From the NCBI RefSeq assembly GCF_031582965.1, contig NZ_CP134049.1, positions 3,286,001-3,350,000 on the forward strand: a stretch of DNA of 64,000 nucleotides. Direction: 5' to 3'. The position numbers and the translations under genes were made by a program. This stretch comes from Bacillus sp. NEB1478 (lineage in GTDB: Bacteria > Bacillota > Bacilli > Bacillales > Fictibacillaceae). The notes under the pieces were generated by a model. The model saw only the letters and a program-made list of their open reading frames with translations, searched no databases and had not been told where the DNA came from. This document shows, in pieces, positions 41,514 to 50,893 of this stretch (position 1 is its first letter; each line of letters begins with the position of its first letter).

Positions 41514-42413
41514 TCATTGTTTTCCAGTAACCAGGACAGTCTTTTCAACTAAAACAACTTGTGGTTTTCTAAATGTAGAATTAGCTATATATACACCTAT
41601 TAAAATAATTATTGCACCGATATAACCCTTCATCCCCATATTTTCATGGAGGATGAAAAATGCAAATATGGCAGAAAAAATCGGTTCGAGTGAAAAGAGA
41701 AAACCAGCGCTTTCAGGCGTTGTGTACTTTTGAACGATTGGCTGCATCACGAATCCATAAGCAGAACAGATGAGGGCGAGTCCAAGTATGGCAATCCAAT
41801 GAATGGCTCCCTTAGGCAATACGGGAGTTTCAAAGAGAAACGTTCCAGCAGTTGCAAAAAAGGCAGCAAATCCGAGCTGATAGATCCCTAGCTGCAAAGT
41901 ATCCACTTTTCGTGCAAATTGATTCGTTACTATAATATGCACAGCATATAACAATGCAGTAACCAAACAAAAAAGAGACCCGAATGCAAAAGTAAAGTCC
42001 TCCCCAATCGTTAGAAGTGCTAAGCCAATCGTAACAATCAAAACTCCCATAATTATTGTTTTGCTAGGTAATTTTCTGGTGATGAATATCTGTAAAATCG
42101 GAACCAAGATGACGGTTGTGCTCGTCAAAAAGCCTGCCGTTGAAGCAGTCGTTTGTTTAATACCATACATAAGGCTAAGGAAGATCCCCCATAGAAGCAT
42201 TCCAACAATTGAACTGTATTTTAATGTCTTAACATCTACACGAAAAACTTTTTTACGGAAAATGAACATCATGGCAATAAAAGCAATTCCAAATCGCAAT
42301 GCCACAATGGTTAAGGCTGGGATCGTATCTACACAAAGTTTCATAAAAATATAAGACAATCCCCACCCCATAGAAACAGATGCTAGAATCCAGTTCGCTT
42401 GTTTTGGTGTCAT
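41514..42413 (-). CDS. EamA/DMT-family transporter
   Basis: A 299-residue, ten-helix drug/metabolite transporter made of two EamA repeats (about 8-140 and 150-285). GWGLSYIFMK near the start of helix 1 and PESAGFLFSLEPIFSAIFAF in helix 8-9 are typical. Substrate unknown. It is divergent from a LysR regulator, which probably controls it. GGGAG precedes ATG 42413. Confidence 0.87.
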   Translation of the reverse strand: MTPKQANWILASVSMGWGLSYIFMKLCVDTIPALTIVALRFGIAFIAMMFIFRKKVFRVDVKTLKYSSIVGMLLWGIFLSLMYGIKQTTASTAGFLTSTTVILVPILQIFITRKLPSKTIIMGVLIVTIGLALLTIGEDFTFAFGSLFCLVTALLYAVHIIVTNQFARKVDTLQLGIYQLGFAAFFATAGTFLFETPVLPKGAIHWIAILGLALICSAYGFVMQPIVQKYTTPESAGFLFSLEPIFSAIFAFFILHENMGMKGYIGAIIILIGVYIANSTFRKPQVVLVEKTVLVTGKQ

Positions 42414-42540
42414 AGCTACAACTCCCAGCCTCTCATTCGTTCTTTAAAGATTAAATTTATGGTATCATCTCCCTTTTCATTAATAAAACGAATATTTATA
42501 ATGAATCTATTAGTAACTCTAATGCAAAGGAGAAGAATGG

Positions 42541-43401
42541 ATGAATGCTTATTATGCTTTTATTAAGGCAATTGAAACAGGAAGTTTTACGAAGGCTGCA
42601 GAAGAGCTTGGCTATACCCAATCTGCCATTAGTCAAATGGTCCATTCATTAGAGGAAGAGCTCTCTACCATTCTAATATCGCGCTCTCGAACCGGTATAA
42701 CATTGACTCCTGATGGTGAAGAGTTTTTGCCTTATATAAAGAAAATCTGCAATTCCCACAGGGAGTTAAAAGAAAAAATCAAAGAGATGGAAGGGCTTGA
42801 GAGCGGACTTGTTCGAATTGGAGTATTTTCAAGTGTTTCCTGTCACTTGCTGCCTGGATTAATAAAAGATTTTAAAGCGCAGTACCCAGCTGTTCATTTT
42901 GAGCTGCATCAAGGAGATTATACTGAGATTTCTAATTGGGTCAAAGAAGGCAGTGTAGACTTTGGCTTTGTTAATCCTAAAGCTGTATCAAACTTAATGA
43001 CTATTCCTTTGCAACAAGATGAGATGTTCGCTGTATTACCAGAAAATCATATTTTAGCAGAAAAGAAAGAAGTAACCTTGAAAGAATTAATGAATGAGCC
43101 TTATATCCTTCTCGATGAAGGAGATCTTAGTGAACCTCTAACGATTTTTGAACAAAATAATTTCGAGCCAAATATACAATACCGTGTACATGACGATTAT
43201 TCGATTATGTCTATGATTGAGCAAGGACTTGGTATTTCGATTCTGCCGAAACTTGTTTTAAATCGCTGTCCTTATCACATTGTGACGAAAAAGATCTCCC
43301 CTTCTTTTTCACGTACAATCAGTCTTGCTTACAAGGACAAAAGAGTTCTGCCCATATCAAGCAGATTTTTCATTGATTTCATCATTAGACATTATGATTG
43401 A
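42541..43401 (+). CDS. LysR-family transcriptional regulator
   Basis: A 286-residue LysR protein. The helix-turn-helix is SFTKAAEELGYTQSAISQMV (about 15-34); a substrate-binding-protein-like effector domain follows from about 90. It is divergent from the EamA-type transporter 127 bp away, so I infer it regulates that exporter. AAGGAG precedes ATG 42541. Confidence 0.9.
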   Translation: MNAYYAFIKAIETGSFTKAAEELGYTQSAISQMVHSLEEELSTILISRSRTGITLTPDGEEFLPYIKKICNSHRELKEKIKEMEGLESGLVRIGVFSSVSCHLLPGLIKDFKAQYPAVHFELHQGDYTEISNWVKEGSVDFGFVNPKAVSNLMTIPLQQDEMFAVLPENHILAEKKEVTLKELMNEPYILLDEGDLSEPLTIFEQNNFEPNIQYRVHDDYSIMSMIEQGLGISILPKLVLNRCPYHIVTKKISPSFSRTISLAYKDKRVLPISSRFFIDFIIRHYD

Positions 43402-43467
43402 CCGCTAATTGAATCAAAAAACAAAAAAACATAAGTGGTGTAACCCTTAAGTTGCAACAATGAACAA

Positions 43468-43497
43468 ACAAAAAACCAGCCAAATGGCTGGTTTTTA
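43468..43497. terminator. Bidirectional terminator between lysR and kimA
   Basis: AAAAACCAGCC/GGCTGGTTTTT with a four-base loop. Confidence 0.9.
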
Positions 43498-45318
43498 CTT
43501 TTTAAATCGATATGGCACTGTGGCTACAATAACATCTCTTTTATATAATAAATAGGCTCTTATAAGTAAACTCGATTGGTTATGGAGTATATTATGCCAG
43601 CTTTTTTTCGTAATAAATTGAGGAATCAATACTGTAACACGATAGTTGTTTTCACTTGCTTTCTTCTCTACTGTGTCAATAAATTTAGTTAATGGATGAA
43701 TAATACTTCGATATTGAGAATGCAGCGTTACGAGACGAACATTGGGTTGCCATTTTTCCCATTTTTCTTCAAAGATTTTCTCATTTTCTCTTTCAAACGC
43801 TACATAAACAGCTATAACCTGATCTGCAATGGAAGTCGCATAATTAATTGAATTCTCTACTACATGAGTTATGCCTGCAACAGGAACGATAACAACATTT
43901 CCCTCAATTGGTTTTGAACCTTCAATAAGTCTTATTCTCAATTGTTCTCCTACTAAATCATAATGCTTTTTAATCCTATGAAAGAGGAGGATAATGATTG
44001 GTAAAAATACTAGAACTGACCAAACTTGATCGAACTTAGTTAAAAAGAACATAATGGTAACGATGAAACTGATAAGTGCACCTGTTGCATTGATAATAAG
44101 TTTTGATACCCATCCCTTTGGCTTTTCCCTAACCCATTTAACGATCATCCCTGTTTGTGACAGAGTAAAAGGAATGAATACACCAACAGCATAAAGTGGG
44201 ATAAGATGTTCTGTCTGTCCTTGAAACACGATAATCAAGATAATCGAAGCAATCCCCAAGGCGAGGATTCCATTGGAATACCCAAGCCTGTCACCTCTAA
44301 TCGTAAACATTCGAGGAATAAACCCATCCTTAGCAAGGTTAACAGCAAGTAATGGAAAAGCAGAGTAGCCTGTGTTTGCTGCAAGGATTAATATCAACGC
44401 TGTTGTTCCTTGAATGAAGAAATACATAAAGCCTCTGCCAAATGTATCATTAGCAATTTGGGAAACAACCGTTTCCGTTTCACTTGGAGTAATTCCATAA
44501 TAGTAAGCTAGATAGACGATTCCCGAAAATAATACTGCCAACAATGCCCCCATTGCCATTAATGTTTTTGAAGCATTATTAGGAGCTGGGTCTTTAAAGT
44601 TAGGAATCGCATTTGAGATTGCTTCAACCCCAGTTAAAGCCGAACTACCAGAAGCGAATGCCCTCAGAAGCAGAAACAAACTAAGACCTGCAACAGGCGT
44701 ACCTATTGGTGTATGAAGTTCAGGTGAAACTTGTCCTGTAGCAATATTGTAAATACCAACACCAATTAAGATAAACAGAGCTAAAACAAATAAATAAACC
44801 GGATAAGCTAAAATGGAAGCAGACTCTGTTAAACCCCTTAAATTCAGAGTTGTAATAATTAAAACAAAAACAATCGCAATCAAAACATTATGTTCATGCA
44901 AGCTTGGAAATGCTGAAGTAATGGCATCTGTACCAGCTGAAACACTAACCGCCACAGTTAATATGTAGTCCACTAAAAGTGATCCCCCAGCTACCAATCC
45001 AGGATTCACACCCAGGTTTTCCCTCGAAACGACATAAGCTCCGCCTCCATGAGGATAAGCAAATATGATTTGTCGGTAAGACAAGATAAGAGCAGTTAGT
45101 AAAATCAGCACACCCACTGCGATGGGAATTGAATACCAGAATGCTGCTGCACTTACTGTAATAAGAACAATCAATATTTGTTCTGGCCCATAGGCCACAG
45201 AAGATAATGCGTCTGATGAGAGGATCGCTAATGCCTTGGTTTTATTAAGCTTCTGTTCCCCAAGTTCCGTTGACTTCAAGGGTCGACCGATTAAAAATCT
45301 CTTTAAAGAAGATAACAT
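43495..45318 (-). CDS. kimA: KimA, high-affinity K+ importer (YdaO)
   Basis: A 607-residue K+/H+ symporter of the KUP/APC superfamily, the same length as B. subtilis KimA. Twelve helices occupy about 25-455; the early region LSSDALSSVAYGPEQIL and YPHGGGAYVVSRENLG are family-typical, and a C-terminal soluble domain (about 460-607) follows. KimA is inhibited by c-di-AMP, and its gene is switched off by a c-di-AMP riboswitch; such a riboswitch lies directly upstream here, giving double control by the K+ signal. Confidence 0.95.
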   Translation of the reverse strand: MLSSLKRFLIGRPLKSTELGEQKLNKTKALAILSSDALSSVAYGPEQILIVLITVSAAAFWYSIPIAVGVLILLTALILSYRQIIFAYPHGGGAYVVSRENLGVNPGLVAGGSLLVDYILTVAVSVSAGTDAITSAFPSLHEHNVLIAIVFVLIITTLNLRGLTESASILAYPVYLFVLALFILIGVGIYNIATGQVSPELHTPIGTPVAGLSLFLLLRAFASGSSALTGVEAISNAIPNFKDPAPNNASKTLMAMGALLAVLFSGIVYLAYYYGITPSETETVVSQIANDTFGRGFMYFFIQGTTALILILAANTGYSAFPLLAVNLAKDGFIPRMFTIRGDRLGYSNGILALGIASIILIIVFQGQTEHLIPLYAVGVFIPFTLSQTGMIVKWVREKPKGWVSKLIINATGALISFIVTIMFFLTKFDQVWSVLVFLPIIILLFHRIKKHYDLVGEQLRIRLIEGSKPIEGNVVIVPVAGITHVVENSINYATSIADQVIAVYVAFERENEKIFEEKWEKWQPNVRLVTLHSQYRSIIHPLTKFIDTVEKKASENNYRVTVLIPQFITKKSWHNILHNQSSLLIRAYLLYKRDVIVATVPYRFKK

Positions 45319-45399
45319 AGAAGTACACCACCATCATTTTAGTCATAATTAGATTACCCAATTTGTGTGATAAATCACTTTTCAAGCATTAAATTTTGC

Positions 45400-45443
45400 A
45401 CATAAAAAAGCCCACAGGTCATTACGAAATAGACCTGCGGACA
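45400..45443 (-). terminator. Intrinsic terminator of the c-di-AMP riboswitch
   Basis: On the minus strand GTCCGCAGGTC, loop, GACCTGTGGGC and TTTTTT, between the aptamer and kimA; the expression platform that stops transcription when c-di-AMP is bound. Confidence 0.9.
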
Positions 45444-45615
45444 TTAATTTTCTTGTCTCACAAGCTTCACCTTCCCACTCATAAACGCTTACGAGGTTAG
45501 CTGTCGGATTCGGGCCTTTGAGTAGCCCTACCTGCTTTAGGATTCACCCCTCGGATTTGAAAAAATCCATTAACGGTTCCCCCGCACCTTTAGGTTTCAG
45601 CGATTTAAGAAATAC
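45444..45615 (-). promoter_or_regulatory. c-di-AMP riboswitch (ydaO-yuaA class) upstream of kimA
   Basis: On the minus strand the conserved blocks follow in order: TCGCTGAAACC, GCGGGGGAACC, GAGGGGTGAATCC, AGGTAGGGCTAC, CCGAATCCGACAGCTAACCT and CGTAAGC, as in ydaO leaders. Confidence 0.95.
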
Positions 45616-45800
45616 GAAACTGTTGATTATCATACTCCTGCTTTATCTTCTTGTAAAGATGTAATTAGAAAACAATAAACTTTTTTATCAAATTTACAAA
45701 ATAAATCTCTATGCGTACTTCTCAAGAACAGCTCTTTTAAAAATAAGAAAAAAGAATCTAAAGCTTTGGCTATCCCTGTGAAAAACAGTAATAGAAAAAA

Positions 45801-45818
45801 CACGCCAGCAGCGTGTTT
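45801..45818 (-). terminator. Terminator hairpin behind spoVR fragment
   Basis: CACGC/GCGTG hairpin with a T-run on the minus strand, directly beyond palindrome site 8. Confidence 0.7.
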
Positions 45819-45829
45819 TCTTTGATATT

Positions 45830-45847
45830 TTTAAACACTTGTTTAAT
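45830..45847. repeat. TTAAACA palindrome, site 8
   Basis: TTTAAACACTTGTTTAAT, immediately after the stop of the spoVR 3' fragment, as at the intact spoVR gene (site 9). Confidence 0.87.
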
Positions 45848-45848
45848 T

Positions 45849-46056
45849 TTAGAGGTACTTCTGATGTACCCTCTTCCCATCAAACGTGAAAGGAACAGGT
45901 TTCTGTTCAATCTTTGTTTCCATGTGTACTGGAAGGCCCCAGAGATGATGACCTGCGGCAAAACTTTTTCCGGATACTTAATGAGTTACATATCTTCATA
46001 GCTATGATTGAGGTATAGCTCCCCATTTTTCATATAGTCACTGTCATTACAATTAT
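45849..46056 (-). pseudogene. Fragment of the 3' end of spoVR
   Basis: About 205 bp clearly homologous to the last 70 codons of the intact spoVR at 49227 (shared stretches such as CTTCCCATCAAACGTGAA and ATAGCTCCCCATTTTTCATA), with substitutions and small indels that break the frame. Even the stop codon, the TTAAACA palindrome and a following hairpin are in the same order. The rest of spoVR is absent, so this is the remnant of a second copy or of a recombination event. Confidence 0.85.
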
Positions 46057-46072
46057 CCGCCATTTTTAGAAG

Positions 46073-46591
<519 letters not shown>

Positions 46592-46616
46592 TTAAATATG
46601 TCGCTCCTTAATATAA

Positions 46617-47069
46617 TCAATAATTTCTTTTGATTCCTTTTTTTACAACTTCCCAGTCTTTTTCTATATTTTTTCTTACTCTTTGAAGAAGATTAAAAAT
46701 GGTTTCTACTTCTGTTTCAGAAAATCCCTCTAATGCAACGATATTGGAATATTCATGTTCTCTTTTTATAAAAGGAAAAACATTATTCCCTCTCTCTGTT
46801 GGAAAGAGTTTTTTAATTTTTTTGTTATGTTTATCCTCTTTCTTTTCAATAAAGCCATTAATTTCAAGTTTTTTTATAGCACGAGCTGCTGTTGTTCGAT
46901 CTACTTTTATCATCTCAGCTAACTTTTCTTGAATGATTCCTGGATTTTCACATATTCTCACAAGGTACAAATACTGCCCTTTTGTAAGATCATATTCTTT
47001 AAATTCTATATTACTTATAGAATCTAATGCCCTTGCTATCATTCCAATTTCACGAAGAATTTCCTTCAT
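46617..47069 (-). CDS. MarR-family regulator upstream of paiA
   Basis: A 150-residue winged-helix regulator of the MarR family: helix-turn-helix IIQEKLAEMIKVDRTTAARA (about 55-74) and wing KKEDKHNKKIKKLFPTERG. It is transcribed just ahead of paiA (25 bp gap), so it probably controls the pair. A perfect dyad 68 bp upstream is a good operator candidate. AAGGAG precedes ATG 47069. Confidence 0.87.
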   Translation of the reverse strand: MKEILREIGMIARALDSISNIEFKEYDLTKGQYLYLVRICENPGIIQEKLAEMIKVDRTTAARAIKKLEINGFIEKKEDKHNKKIKKLFPTERGNNVFPFIKREHEYSNIVALEGFSETEVETIFNLLQRVRKNIEKDWEVVKKGIKRNY

Positions 47070-47090
47070 AATAGCTCCTTAGTACATATT

Positions 47091-47155
47091 TTTGTTGCAA
47101 ATATAATAAAACGTTATACATTAAACCTAACCTTAATTTGTTGCATTTGCAACAA
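47091..47155. promoter_or_regulatory. MarR operator candidates (TTGTTGCA repeats)
   Basis: TTGTTGCATTTGCAACAA (47138-47155) is a perfect inverted repeat around two central T; half-site TTTGTTGCAA recurs at 47091. It lies between the MarR gene and the divergent YczE fragment. Confidence 0.65.
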
Positions 47156-47177
47156 AAACGGTAAAGAGGTGAGTAAA

Positions 47178-47403
47178 GTGAATTATGCGTTTTATGTCTT
47201 AGGAATTTTAATAATGACTCTTGGTATTTCTTTCACTATACTATCAGACCTTGGAACTTCACCTTTTGATGCACTTTTGGTAGGACTATCCATTAATGTG
47301 GGGCTAACTGTGGGAAGTTGGGAAATAATAATAGCTTTAATAATGGTAAGCATTATTAATTAAACAAAGACCAGAAGTTTTGGGGTTATTAACAGCATTC
47401 TTT
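47178..47403 (+). pseudogene. Truncated YczE-family membrane protein gene
   Basis: The first 60 codons encode NYAFYVLGILIMTLGISFTI, LSDLGTSPFDALLVGLSIN and VGLTVGSWEII, the N-terminus of YczE/YitT-like membrane proteins (about 215 residues when intact). After a one-base shift the next frame continues KQRPEVLGLLTAFFWW, then homology ends abruptly near 47403 at the junction with another degraded gene. Divergent from the MarR gene, which may once have controlled it. Confidence 0.72.
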
Positions 47404-47685
47404 TGGTGGTCCAACTACGCTTAAATCTCCGCCATTTCTGCTCGGAGATTGACCACTGAAGATTTTCCCTATCCATGTTGGATCTATACGGAAGTTAAAT
47501 TGAACATTATGAAAGCCCATGTCAACACACTTCCTGCATTCTGGGTAAATTCCCATGATTGTAAACCCATGACCATTCAAGGGTTCCCGTCGGCATCGAC
47601 TGGGAGTGAACCTTGTGCTCCCATAATAAAATGATGAGGATTAGCGTGTTTGACAGCTTCATCAAGCGTAGCGCATCAATTTTGG
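47389..47685 (-). pseudogene. Frameshifted gene of unknown family, Cys-rich C-terminus
   Basis: On the minus strand ATLDEAVKHANPHHFIMGAQ GSLPVDADGNP is followed by a stop; a one-base shift lets it continue NGHGFTIMGIYPECRKCVDM and ends GPPKECC. The join DGNP-LNGHG reads naturally, so a single deletion near 47582 is likely. Family not recognised. No ribosome binding site or intact 5' end was found. Its end overlaps the truncated yczE fragment. Confidence 0.55.
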
Positions 47686-47903
47686 AGCTGAAAATGTTAA
47701 AAATTAATAAAGAATAGGGGTGGCTGATTCCGCCTCCATTACAAGTTAAAGCTAGCGAATTATTTTAAAAAATTATGTTGATTATTATAGGGGATCACCA
47801 AAAAGTGGTCCCTATCTTATTGAACAAACTTCCCCAAATTGTTCGTACAATCAATATTTTTGCCTTTATAGGTAAATATTAAGGTTTTATAAGGAGGAAT
47901 TAG

Positions 47904-48386
47904 ATGAAGAAGCAAATGGAAATCAATATTTTAAGAAGTCTTTTTGTTATAAGTTTGGTTTTATTTATAAACCTAATTAGAAAGCCCCCGATTAAGGATT
48001 GGCTCATCATTTTTTTATTAAAAAGTTATATTTCCTCATTTCTTGATACCTTACTTGTTAAGCTGGGGTATCTAAAATACCCAGTGAACCTTTTTAAAAT
48101 CTTTGATATAAGTGTTCTGTTTAGTTATCTAATTTTTCCTGTAACCTGTATTTACTTTAATCAAATGACTCAAAACTCAAATATTATAGGTACTTTCGTA
48201 AAATCTTTATTGTTTAGTGCTCCTTCTACGATTGTTGAATATTTGATTGAAAGGAAAACAAATTTAATTAAGTATAAAAAATCTTGGACTCCTATCCATA
48301 GCTTTGCATCTATTACAGCAACTTTTTTATTTGTTCGTTTACTGATGATATTAATTAATAAAATTTCAATTAAGCAAAGGATTTAA
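47904..48386 (+). CDS. CBO0543 family membrane protein
   Basis: A 160-residue protein with four to five hydrophobic helices, matching the CBO0543 family of small Firmicute membrane proteins (DTLLVKLGYLKYPVNLFK and PSTIVEYLIERKTNLIKYKK are typical stretches). Function unknown. AAGGAGG precedes ATG 47904, and a clean terminator follows. Confidence 0.8.
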   Translation: MKKQMEINILRSLFVISLVLFINLIRKPPIKDWLIIFLLKSYISSFLDTLLVKLGYLKYPVNLFKIFDISVLFSYLIFPVTCIYFNQMTQNSNIIGTFVKSLLFSAPSTIVEYLIERKTNLIKYKKSWTPIHSFASITATFLFVRLLMILINKISIKQRI

Positions 48387-48416
48387 TGGAATATTTGACT
48401 TGAAAATCACAATATT

Positions 48417-48447
48417 AAAAAGCCAGCTGGCTGCTGGCTTTTTTTTA
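48417..48447 (+). terminator. Terminator of CBO0543 gene
   Basis: AAAAAGCCAGC/GCTGGCTTTTT with a long T-run. Confidence 0.9.
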
Positions 48448-48472
48448 CACAATCTTTTATTCCAAAGTTGGA

Positions 48473-48678
48473 CTAGTCTTTTCGGTCATCCCTTCTTCTA
48501 CCTAATAACCCAGCTAGACCTATTAAACCGAGCCATCCCCATTTGTTGCTGCAACATTTCTTGTCATGTTTGTATTATTATAATTGTCATTATTATTTGC
48601 TGAAGCATTATTACCACCGAACAAAAGTCCTATTGATAAGATGATTACTGCAATAAAAGCTAATTGTTTTCGTTTAAT
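48473..48678 (-). pseudogene. Frameshifted WGxxGxxG-type small surface protein
   Basis: On the minus strand, after AAAGGAG, the frame opens with ATT instead of ATG and reads KRKQLAFIAVIILSIGLLFG then GNNASANNNDNY, a signal peptide and Asn-rich linker. One shift is then needed to reach HDKKCCSNKWGWLGLIGLAG followed by LLGRRRDDRKD and the stop at 48473. The WGxxGxxGLxGLLGxRRxD tail is characteristic. Lost start codon plus frameshift indicate recent decay. Confidence 0.7.
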
Positions 48679-48929
48679 TGTAATTCTCCTTTTTACTTTG
48701 GTTTTTCATACATCGAATAGTCTCCCCAAAGTTTATTTGATACTTTTTAGATTTTTTGTCTGCTCCACGCTAAACGAAAAATCAAAAAAATAGTAAAAAC
48801 GAATAAAAATCGGAGTGCCTTCAAACTCGTTAGATGACACTTCGAATAAATGCAATTTTAATAACTAATAATATGACTTGTGTTCTATATCAATCCATCT
48901 AACCTAATAAATTACGGAGGTAATTTTTC

Positions 48930-49148
48930 ATGACAGAACAAGGTCATAAACCACCAAGAGTGTCTGATAAATATGTTGACGTCAATCCTTATTTAAATAC
49001 AAGCAAGAACTCAGTGACAAAAGCTAATTATGAGGATGGCAGCCCTTATTTAGATACTAGTGAAGATCCTACAACACAAATTAATAACTCTGGTGGTAAT
49101 CCTTATTTAGATACAAGTGAAGACTCTTCAACAAACGCGACCAAATAA
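48930..49148 (+). CDS. 72-residue protein with three NPYLDTSED-type repeats
   Basis: A hydrophilic protein with three tandem copies of a unit of about 20 residues, each containing (N/S)PYL(D/N)TS(E/K)(D/N): positions about 19-27, 39-47 and 58-66. There is no signal peptide, membrane segment or Cys. GGAGG before ATG 48930 and the terminator behind it support expression. I do not recognise the family; repeats differ at the DNA level, so the motif seems to be under selection. Confidence 0.7.
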   Translation: MTEQGHKPPRVSDKYVDVNPYLNTSKNSVTKANYEDGSPYLDTSEDPTTQINNSGGNPYLDTSEDSSTNATK

Positions 49149-49166
49149 ATATAAAAGGACTGAACA

Positions 49167-49204
49167 ATAAGAAAGGACCACAAGAATGTGGTCCTTTCTT
49201 ATTG
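49167..49204. terminator. Bidirectional terminator between repeat-protein gene and spoVR
   Basis: AATAAGAAAGGACCAC, short loop, GTGGTCCTTTCTTATT. Confidence 0.92.
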
Positions 49205-49207
49205 TTA

Positions 49208-49225
49208 TTTAAACACTTGTTTAAT
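49208..49225. repeat. TTAAACA palindrome, site 9
   Basis: TTTAAACACTTGTTTAAT, between the spoVR stop codon and its terminator. Confidence 0.87.
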
Positions 49226-49226
49226 T

Positions 49227-50636
49227 TTAAAGATACTTCCGATGCACCGTCTTCCCATCAAACGTGAACAGGACAGGCTTCTGCTCGATCATCGTTTCCA
49301 TGTGGACTGGGCGCCCCCACAGATGGTGGACATGAGGAAGGACTTTCTCCAGATACTTCACATCGAGTTCCATATCTTCATAACTATGATTGAGATATAG
49401 CTCCCCATTTTTCATGTAGTCCCCGTCGTTTACCGTGATATATGGAAATCCACCATTCACCCGCATACTGACGAGTTGATCACGAACTTCTTCCCACTGT
49501 TTGTCGACAATTTTGTATTCTTTACCTTGCTTCTGGAACAAGTACATATCTTCCCGCTGTGCTAAATCTTTAGTTAAATAGTTTCGGATAAACGACATGT
49601 CGGATTCGAGTTCGCGTACTTCGAACATTTTTTCACGTCCAGAGCCTGGTTTTACCCCTTGCCTGATCAGCTCTTCGTCTGGTTTGTTGTAGCGGTCTTC
49701 AATGTCTTTAAAAATCTGTAAGCCTAAGTAGTACGGGTTGATCGATGTCTTCGATGGCTGGACAACACCCGCGTTTAATTTCGCAAACTCAATCGTCTCA
49801 TGAGAGGTTAAGTCCATTTCTTGCAATATCTTGGCGTGCCAATAGGAAGCCCAGCCTTCGTTCATGATTTTCGTTTCGAGCTGCGGCCAGAAATAGAGCA
49901 TTTCTTCTCTCATCATTGATAAAATATCCCGCTGCCATTCTTGAAGCTCACGGCTATATATTTCAATAAACATCAAGATGTCTTTTTCAGGCTGAGGAGG
50001 AAATGATTTTTTCTTTTTAATCAGAGGTTTATCAGATTTCTTTAAATCCAGTTTCCATAAATCATCATACGGTGTTTCTTTTTTCGGTATTATAATTTCC
50101 TCTTCCTCAATACCATATTTAAATTTTTTCCGGACGATCGAAGGGTCAATATGTTCTTGAATAGCAAGGACAGCATCTAAGAACTGTTCCACCTCTTTTT
50201 TACCATACTGTTGTTCATATTGAGCTACTCGTTCCGCAGTCGCGGTCATACATTCAACCATATCCCGCCTTGTGTTGGAAAAGCGAACATTGTTTTTAAA
50301 GAAATCACAGTGCGCTAATACATGTGCAATAATAAGTTTGTTTTGGATTAATGAATTGGTATCCAGTAAAAAGGCATAGCACGGATCTGAATTAATTACG
50401 AGCTCATAGATTTTACTGAGTCCCAAATCATATTGAAGTTTCATCTTATGAAACTGTTTACCGAAACTCCAGTGTGAGAATCGAGTTGGCATTCCATAAG
50501 CACCAAACGTGTAAATAATATCTGCCGGACATATCTCATACCGCATTGGGTAAAAATCAAGGCCAAAGTGGTCAGCGATCTCAGTAATTTCAGCAATTGC
50601 GTTTTCGAGTTGTTTATTTTGCAGTTCCCAGTTCAT
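49227..50636 (-). CDS. spoVR: SpoVR, stage V sporulation protein R
   Basis: A 469-residue SpoVR protein, involved in spore cortex formation in Bacillus. Hallmarks are [20 protein letters not shown] near residue 40, the metal-site-like [13 protein letters not shown] (about 255-267) and the C-terminal [19 protein letters not shown]. Start ATG 50636 follows AGGAGGGGG; a short upstream extension to 50654 precedes that site. A sigma-E-like -10 element lies about 35 bp upstream. A decayed partial copy is present at 45849. Confidence 0.95.
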   Translation of the reverse strand: MNWELQNKQLENAIAEITEIADHFGLDFYPMRYEICPADIIYTFGAYGMPTRFSHWSFGKQFHKMKLQYDLGLSKIYELVINSDPCYAFLLDTNSLIQNKLIIAHVLAHCDFFKNNVRFSNTRRDMVECMTATAERVAQYEQQYGKKEVEQFLDAVLAIQEHIDPSIVRKKFKYGIEEEEIIIPKKETPYDDLWKLDLKKSDKPLIKKKKSFPPQPEKDILMFIEIYSRELQEWQRDILSMMREEMLYFWPQLETKIMNEGWASYWHAKILQEMDLTSHETIEFAKLNAGVVQPSKTSINPYYLGLQIFKDIEDRYNKPDEELIRQGVKPGSGREKMFEVRELESDMSFIRNYLTKDLAQREDMYLFQKQGKEYKIVDKQWEEVRDQLVSMRVNGGFPYITVNDGDYMKNGELYLNHSYEDMELDVKYLEKVLPHVHHLWGRPVHMETMIEQKPVLFTFDGKTVHRKYL

Positions 50637-50668
50637 GTTTACCCCCTCCTGCATATTCCTTACTCTTA

Positions 50669-50676
50669 ACTGTATG
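50669..50676 (-). promoter_or_regulatory. Sigma-E-like -10 element of spoVR
   Basis: Minus-strand CATACAGT fits the mother-cell sigma E -10 consensus (CATACANT), and spoVR of B. subtilis is a sigma E gene. The -35 region is not clear. Confidence 0.5.
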
Positions 50677-50851
50677 ACTGAAGAAGGACATTCATGAGAG
50701 GGGAAAGCTTAAAAATGGGGACTGACCCCAAACAATTTATTTCCCTTCGTGATTTCAGCTTGCTGATCTGTAATGTTTCCTCAGAATCATAGGCTATTTT
50801 TGAGGGGTTTCATATTTTATATCAAATTAAGTCTTCTAAGCTCATAAACAA

Positions 50852-50889
50852 CAAAAGGCAAACTCTCAGCGGAGAGAGTTTGCCTTTTG
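50852..50889 (-). terminator. Terminator of TolB-like gene
   Basis: AAAAGGCAAACTCTC, three-base loop region, GAGAGTTTGCCTTTT. Confidence 0.92.
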
Positions 50890-50893
50890 TTTC

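Noticed and set aside
45770..46001. Short open frames on both strands across the spoVR fragment
   Set aside because: Explained by the degraded spoVR 3' end; none has a ribosome binding site.
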